DNA from: a virus
Virus record (IMG/VR): IMGVR_UViG_3300036845_000163
Coordinates: 1 to 22,678 of that record
Length of the DNA stretch: 22,678 nt
Reading direction: 5' to 3' (one strand)
How positions within the stretch are numbered: position 1 is the first letter of the stretch; each line of letters opens with the position of its first letter. The translations under genes and the position numbers were made by a program. The notes below the pieces were generated by a model. It had not been told where the DNA came from. It was given only the letters and a program-made list of their open reading frames with translations, and did no database searches. This document shows positions 20,937-22,678 of the stretch, one piece after another.

Positions 20937-21671
20937 TTACTTGCTAGTCAGAATCTGAGTGACCCAGGGAATCGAGTCGAACTCCGCGGCGGACAACACG
21001 GCGACCTTGATCCCGGCGTTGCGGTAGGCGGTGGCCGAGGTGCCGTCCGCGACGGCCCGTTTGACGGCGCCGTCGTACATGGCCGTCCCGCCGGTCGAGG
21101 TGCGCTGAATCATGATCATGTCCGGTTCTTCTTCCTCTGCAGGTGGTGGCGTGGCGCCGCCCTTGGCCAGGTCGATTACGTGGTCGATCGGGAACGACGG
21201 CCCGCAATCCCAGTGTCCGCCGCCGGACGCGCCAAGGTCGTTGTGCTGGCAGACGCCTCGAGCGTTGGGGTCCTGGGCCTGGGCGGCGGACAGGAGCACC
21301 AGCGGGATGTTGAGGGCGGCTGCTTCCTCGGCGAGCCAGGCGGCGGTGTTGGCCAGCATGGTCGGGTGACTGTTCCACGTAGCACTATTCCAGCTGGCGA
21401 ACGCGCAGAGCTCGGCCTGCACCGAGTAGGGGTTGGCGTTCGCCGCCGTCCACGCCTTGCCGGGCACGCGGGGCACGTACTCGCCGACCGTGTTGGGAGT
21501 GTCGTCGATCCCGACATGCGAGCTCACCTGGGCGGACGGGTTCTGGAAGTAGGCGCCGAGCGACTGGTAGGTGAGGGCGCCTTCGGCGGTGTGCAACACG
21601 AGGTGGGTGATGGGCGTCCCGCCGCGGCTCGAGTAGTTCGGCGACGGGATCTGGACCCGGGTCAGGGTCAC
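20937..21671 (-). CDS. Endolysin, N-acetylmuramoyl-L-alanine amidase (PGRP/Amidase_2)
   Basis: 244 aa, GTG at 21671 overlapping the upstream stop (GTGA). Amidase_2/PGRP zinc site: THLVLHTAEG (H27), then GVCQHNDLGASGGGHWDCGP with H143/H153 and C156 as likely ligands; DCGPSFP is typical of actinophage endolysins. A Pro/Glu linker near 175-183 separates a ~60-aa C-terminal part (MIMIQRTSTGGTAMYDGAVK, ending VTQILTSK), probably wall-binding but not recognised. It cleaves the amide bond between MurNAc and L-alanine. No signal peptide, so it needs the neighbouring holin. Confidence 0.9.
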   Translation of the reverse strand: MTLTRVQIPSPNYSSRGGTPITHLVLHTAEGALTYQSLGAYFQNPSAQVSSHVGIDDTPNTVGEYVPRVPGKAWTAANANPYSVQAELCAFASWNSATWNSHPTMLANTAAWLAEEAAALNIPLVLLSAAQAQDPNARGVCQHNDLGASGGGHWDCGPSFPIDHVIDLAKGGATPPPAEEEEPDMIMIQRTSTGGTAMYDGAVKRAVADGTSATAYRNAGIKVAVLSAAEFDSIPWVTQILTSK

Positions 21672-21865
21672 CGGTCGATCGTTTCTACGGTGTCACGGAA
21701 CCATTCGACGAGCGGGCCCTGCCAGTCGATGACGAGCCGGACGAGCTCGCGGCGTTGACGGGGTGTCATGGCCCGCAGCCGTTCCAGGTTGGGCAACAGT
21801 TGGGTTACGGGATCCTCGCCGCGTTCGACGGGCGGGTCGGGTGCCGGGTCCGGCCAGACAGTCAC
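21668..21865 (-). CDS. Hypothetical protein upstream of endolysin, 65 aa
   Basis: GTG at 21865 (GTGA overlap with the acidic gene) and a GTGA overlap with the endolysin start. Acidic/Pro-rich N-terminus (VWPDPAPDPPVERGEDP), then an amphipathic helix (LERLRAMTPRQRRELVRLV) and WFRDTVETIDR. No family recognised. Tight coupling suggests a lysis- or tail-tip-associated function. Confidence 0.6.
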   Translation of the reverse strand: MTVWPDPAPDPPVERGEDPVTQLLPNLERLRAMTPRQRRELVRLVIDWQGPLVEWFRDTVETIDR

Positions 21866-22017
21866 CCGGCGGGGTCGGCGGACGGCCCCGGCCAGATGAC
21901 CTCAGTCTCGGTGTCGGCGTCAGTGTCCTCGCCGTCGACGTCGGTGGTCTGCTCGTCGTCCTCGACCGGGCCGCCCGGGTCAGTATCGGGCGTGGGGTTG
22001 GGTTCGGTTGTGCTCAT
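21862..22017 (-). CDS. Acidic low-complexity mini-protein, 51 aa
   Basis: ATG at 22017 with GAGGA about 9 nt upstream; stop overlaps the next GTG. Composed of Thr/Asp/Glu/Pro repeats (GPVEDDEQTTDVDGEDTDAD) ending VIWPGPSADPAG, probably disordered. Function unknown. Position between the 113-aa protein and lysis genes. Confidence 0.6.
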   Translation of the reverse strand: MSTTEPNPTPDTDPGGPVEDDEQTTDVDGEDTDADTETEVIWPGPSADPAG

Positions 22018-22028
22018 TTTGATGGTCC

Positions 22029-22370
22029 TCAGCTTTCGGATATCGGAACGCCTTCCGAGGTGTAATACAGGGCTGCGACGACCGGGAAGTTGGCCTGGGT
22101 CAGCGACAGCAGGTCGCCGTCGGTGACCTTGGCCTGGTCGATGGTCCCGTCGCCGTTGTCGGCCTTATCACCGATACCCGGCCCGGCCGCGTCCATGCGG
22201 ACGAATGTGCCGACGACCGGGCCGACACCGCGGAGCACGTCATCGGCGGTGGCGGCGATATCGGCGCGGCCGTCGTCCTTGTAGGTTTCGGCCTGCTCGG
22301 TCGCCGACGCGGTGGCACGCCCGGCGAACGTCGGGTCGCTGGTCAGCTGGTAGATCGATGCGTATGACAT
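22029..22370 (-). CDS. Conserved phage hypothetical protein, 113 aa
   Basis: ATG at 22370 with an optimal ribosome binding site (AAGGAG). It starts MSYASIYQLTSDPTFAGRAT, continues helical (SATEQAETYKDDGRADIAAT) and ends with VAALYYTSEGVPISES. Similar MSYAS... proteins occur near tail-tip and lysis genes in actinophages, but I know no function. Its first four codons are also those of the 83-aa duplicate gene upstream, apparently copied with the leader. Confidence 0.7.
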   Translation of the reverse strand: MSYASIYQLTSDPTFAGRATASATEQAETYKDDGRADIAATADDVLRGVGPVVGTFVRMDAAGPGIGDKADNGDGTIDQAKVTDGDLLSLTQANFPVVAALYYTSEGVPISES

Positions 22371-22616
22371 ACGTATATCTCCTTAGGTGCCGATGTCCTC
22401 GATGAGCAGGGTCGACGGGGCGCCGGTGTTGGCCAGGGCGGTTACCGCCCCGGTACCGGACTGCAATGCGACGTTGAGCGAGTAGGTGTGCGACCCGGCG
22501 ACCGGGACGCCCTGCCAGAACATCGACACGCCCTGCTGGCCGGCGCCGCCGACCGCGGCGATCCGGGTCGGGTAGCTGGCCAGCACCGTCGCCCCTTCCA
22601 TCAGCCGCAGGGCGGC
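22358..22616. repeat. 259-bp repeat unit, fully contained copy
   Basis: This copy spans the leader and start of the 113-aa gene plus the fibre C-terminal region. Its first 57 bp equal 22622-22678 and its last 127 bp equal 1-127. If the intervening 75 bp (22415-22489) also exist unassembled at the contig junction, the second copy is complete and the two form a direct tandem repeat with 264-bp period, joined by 5 bp (22617-22621). Confidence 0.85.
22371..22387 (-). promoter_or_regulatory. Very strong ribosome binding site of the 113-aa gene
   Basis: Minus strand TAAGGAGATATACGT then ATG: full AAGGAG complement to the 16S rRNA tail at about 8 nt spacing, beginning in the stop codon of the upstream gene. 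It differs by one base from the T7 gene 10 leader core (AAGGAGATATACATATG). The same leader occurs at 22635-22651 before the 83-aa gene. Confidence 0.8.
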
Positions 22617-22634
22617 GAGATATGCGTATGACAT
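22383..22634 (-). CDS. 83-aa duplicate of the fibre C-terminal domain as a separate gene
   Basis: ATG at 22634 with the strong AAGGAG leader. The first five residues (MSYAY) come from the start of the 113-aa gene; from LAALRLMEGATVLASYPTRI to the end LLIEDIGT it equals the fibre C-terminus. The fusion is in frame. It lacks the first strands of the tip domain (present in the full fibre as APAFTTDGTRRIKVTYNG), so it is a partial domain. It could be a real mini-gene producing extra tip subunits, or a chimera made by assembly at the repeat. The 3' part must in any case be real because it completes the fibre gene. Confidence 0.5.
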   Translation of the reverse strand: MSYAYLAALRLMEGATVLASYPTRIAAVGGAGQQGVSMFWQGVPVAGSHTYSLNVALQSGTGAVTALANTGAPSTLLIEDIGT

Positions 22635-22678
22635 ACGTATATCTCCTTAGGTGCCGATGTCCTCGATGAGCAGGGTCG
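22622..22678. repeat. Right-end repeat (copy of 22358-22414)
   Basis: 57 bp identical to 22358-22414; it runs to the window end, so true length is unknown. It places a second copy of the leader and of the fibre 3' end upstream of the 83-aa gene. Confidence 0.9.
22647..22678 (-). CDS. 3' end of the tail fibre gene (partial, continues at window start)
   Basis: Minus strand encodes the last codons (TLLIEDIGT) and TAA of the fibre, directly upstream of the 83-aa gene leader. With the tandem-repeat model, 32 nt here plus 75 unassembled nt plus 787 nt at the other edge give the same 298-codon fibre gene. Confidence 0.6.
   Translation of the reverse strand, partial: TLLIEDIGT

Noticed and set aside
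22371-22388. Cloning-vector contamination (pET-like leader)
   Set aside because: Only about 17 bases resemble the T7 leader, with one difference; flanking sequence is phage coding DNA on both sides.
1-22678. CRISPR arrays, insertion sequences, toxin-antitoxin or defence genes
   Set aside because: No regularly spaced repeats, transposase motifs or recognisable defence domains were found; the accessory content consists of phage early mini-genes and HNH nucleases.

Overview
The window is an almost complete genome of a small temperate tailed phage (siphovirus type, HK97-fold capsid) of a high-GC Gram-positive (actinobacterial) host. The evidence is: very high GC with frequent GTG starts; an attP core matching the 3' half of a tRNA-Val(CAC) gene; RecT, Dam, DUF6011-like and zinc-ribbon mini-proteins typical of actinophages; and a full head, tail, lysis and integration gene set in about 22.5 kb. 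No sequence identifies the host genus.

Layout. Nearly everything is on the minus strand, so reading runs from high to low coordinates. Early region (18388 to 13326): excisionase-like HTH, RecT, zinc-finger Dam methylase, a PD-(D/E)XK-like nuclease candidate, several mini-proteins, a winged-helix protein, and an HNH nuclease beside the terminase. Eleven of its 14 gene junctions are 4-nt ATGA/GTGA overlaps. A 178-bp repeat-bearing gap (cos candidate) precedes the packaging and head genes: TerS, TerL, portal, protease, capsid, an IPT/TIG-domain protein and two connector-type proteins. The tail genes follow: tube protein, a 28-aa membrane peptide, a gp10-like protein, tail assembly chaperone with a predicted -1 frameshift, tape measure, distal tail, hub and fibre. 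The fibre gene runs off the left edge.

The right edge continues the same block around the circle: the fibre 3' end, an 83-aa duplicate of the fibre C-terminal domain, a 113-aa protein, then the lysis genes (two small proteins, amidase endolysin, holin candidate, 29-aa membrane peptide), attP, a 74-aa acidic protein and a tyrosine integrase. Only two genes lie on the plus strand: an HNH endonuclease between the chaperone and the tape measure, and a ribbon-helix-helix-like protein that may be the lysogeny regulator.

The contig ends are informative. Bases 1-127 equal 22490-22616, and 22622-22678 equal 22358-22414. Simple closure gives a 22,489-bp circle. Alternatively, a true 259-bp tandem duplication with 75 unassembled bases gives about 22,753 bp. 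In both cases the fibre gene closes in frame at 297 aa.

The most interesting points are the fibre-domain duplication that makes a new small gene with a very strong ribosome binding site, the hidden second chaperone frame, the well-resolved attP with arm-type repeats, the nuclease candidate that could partner RecT, and a repeated 34-bp gene start in two neighbouring early genes.
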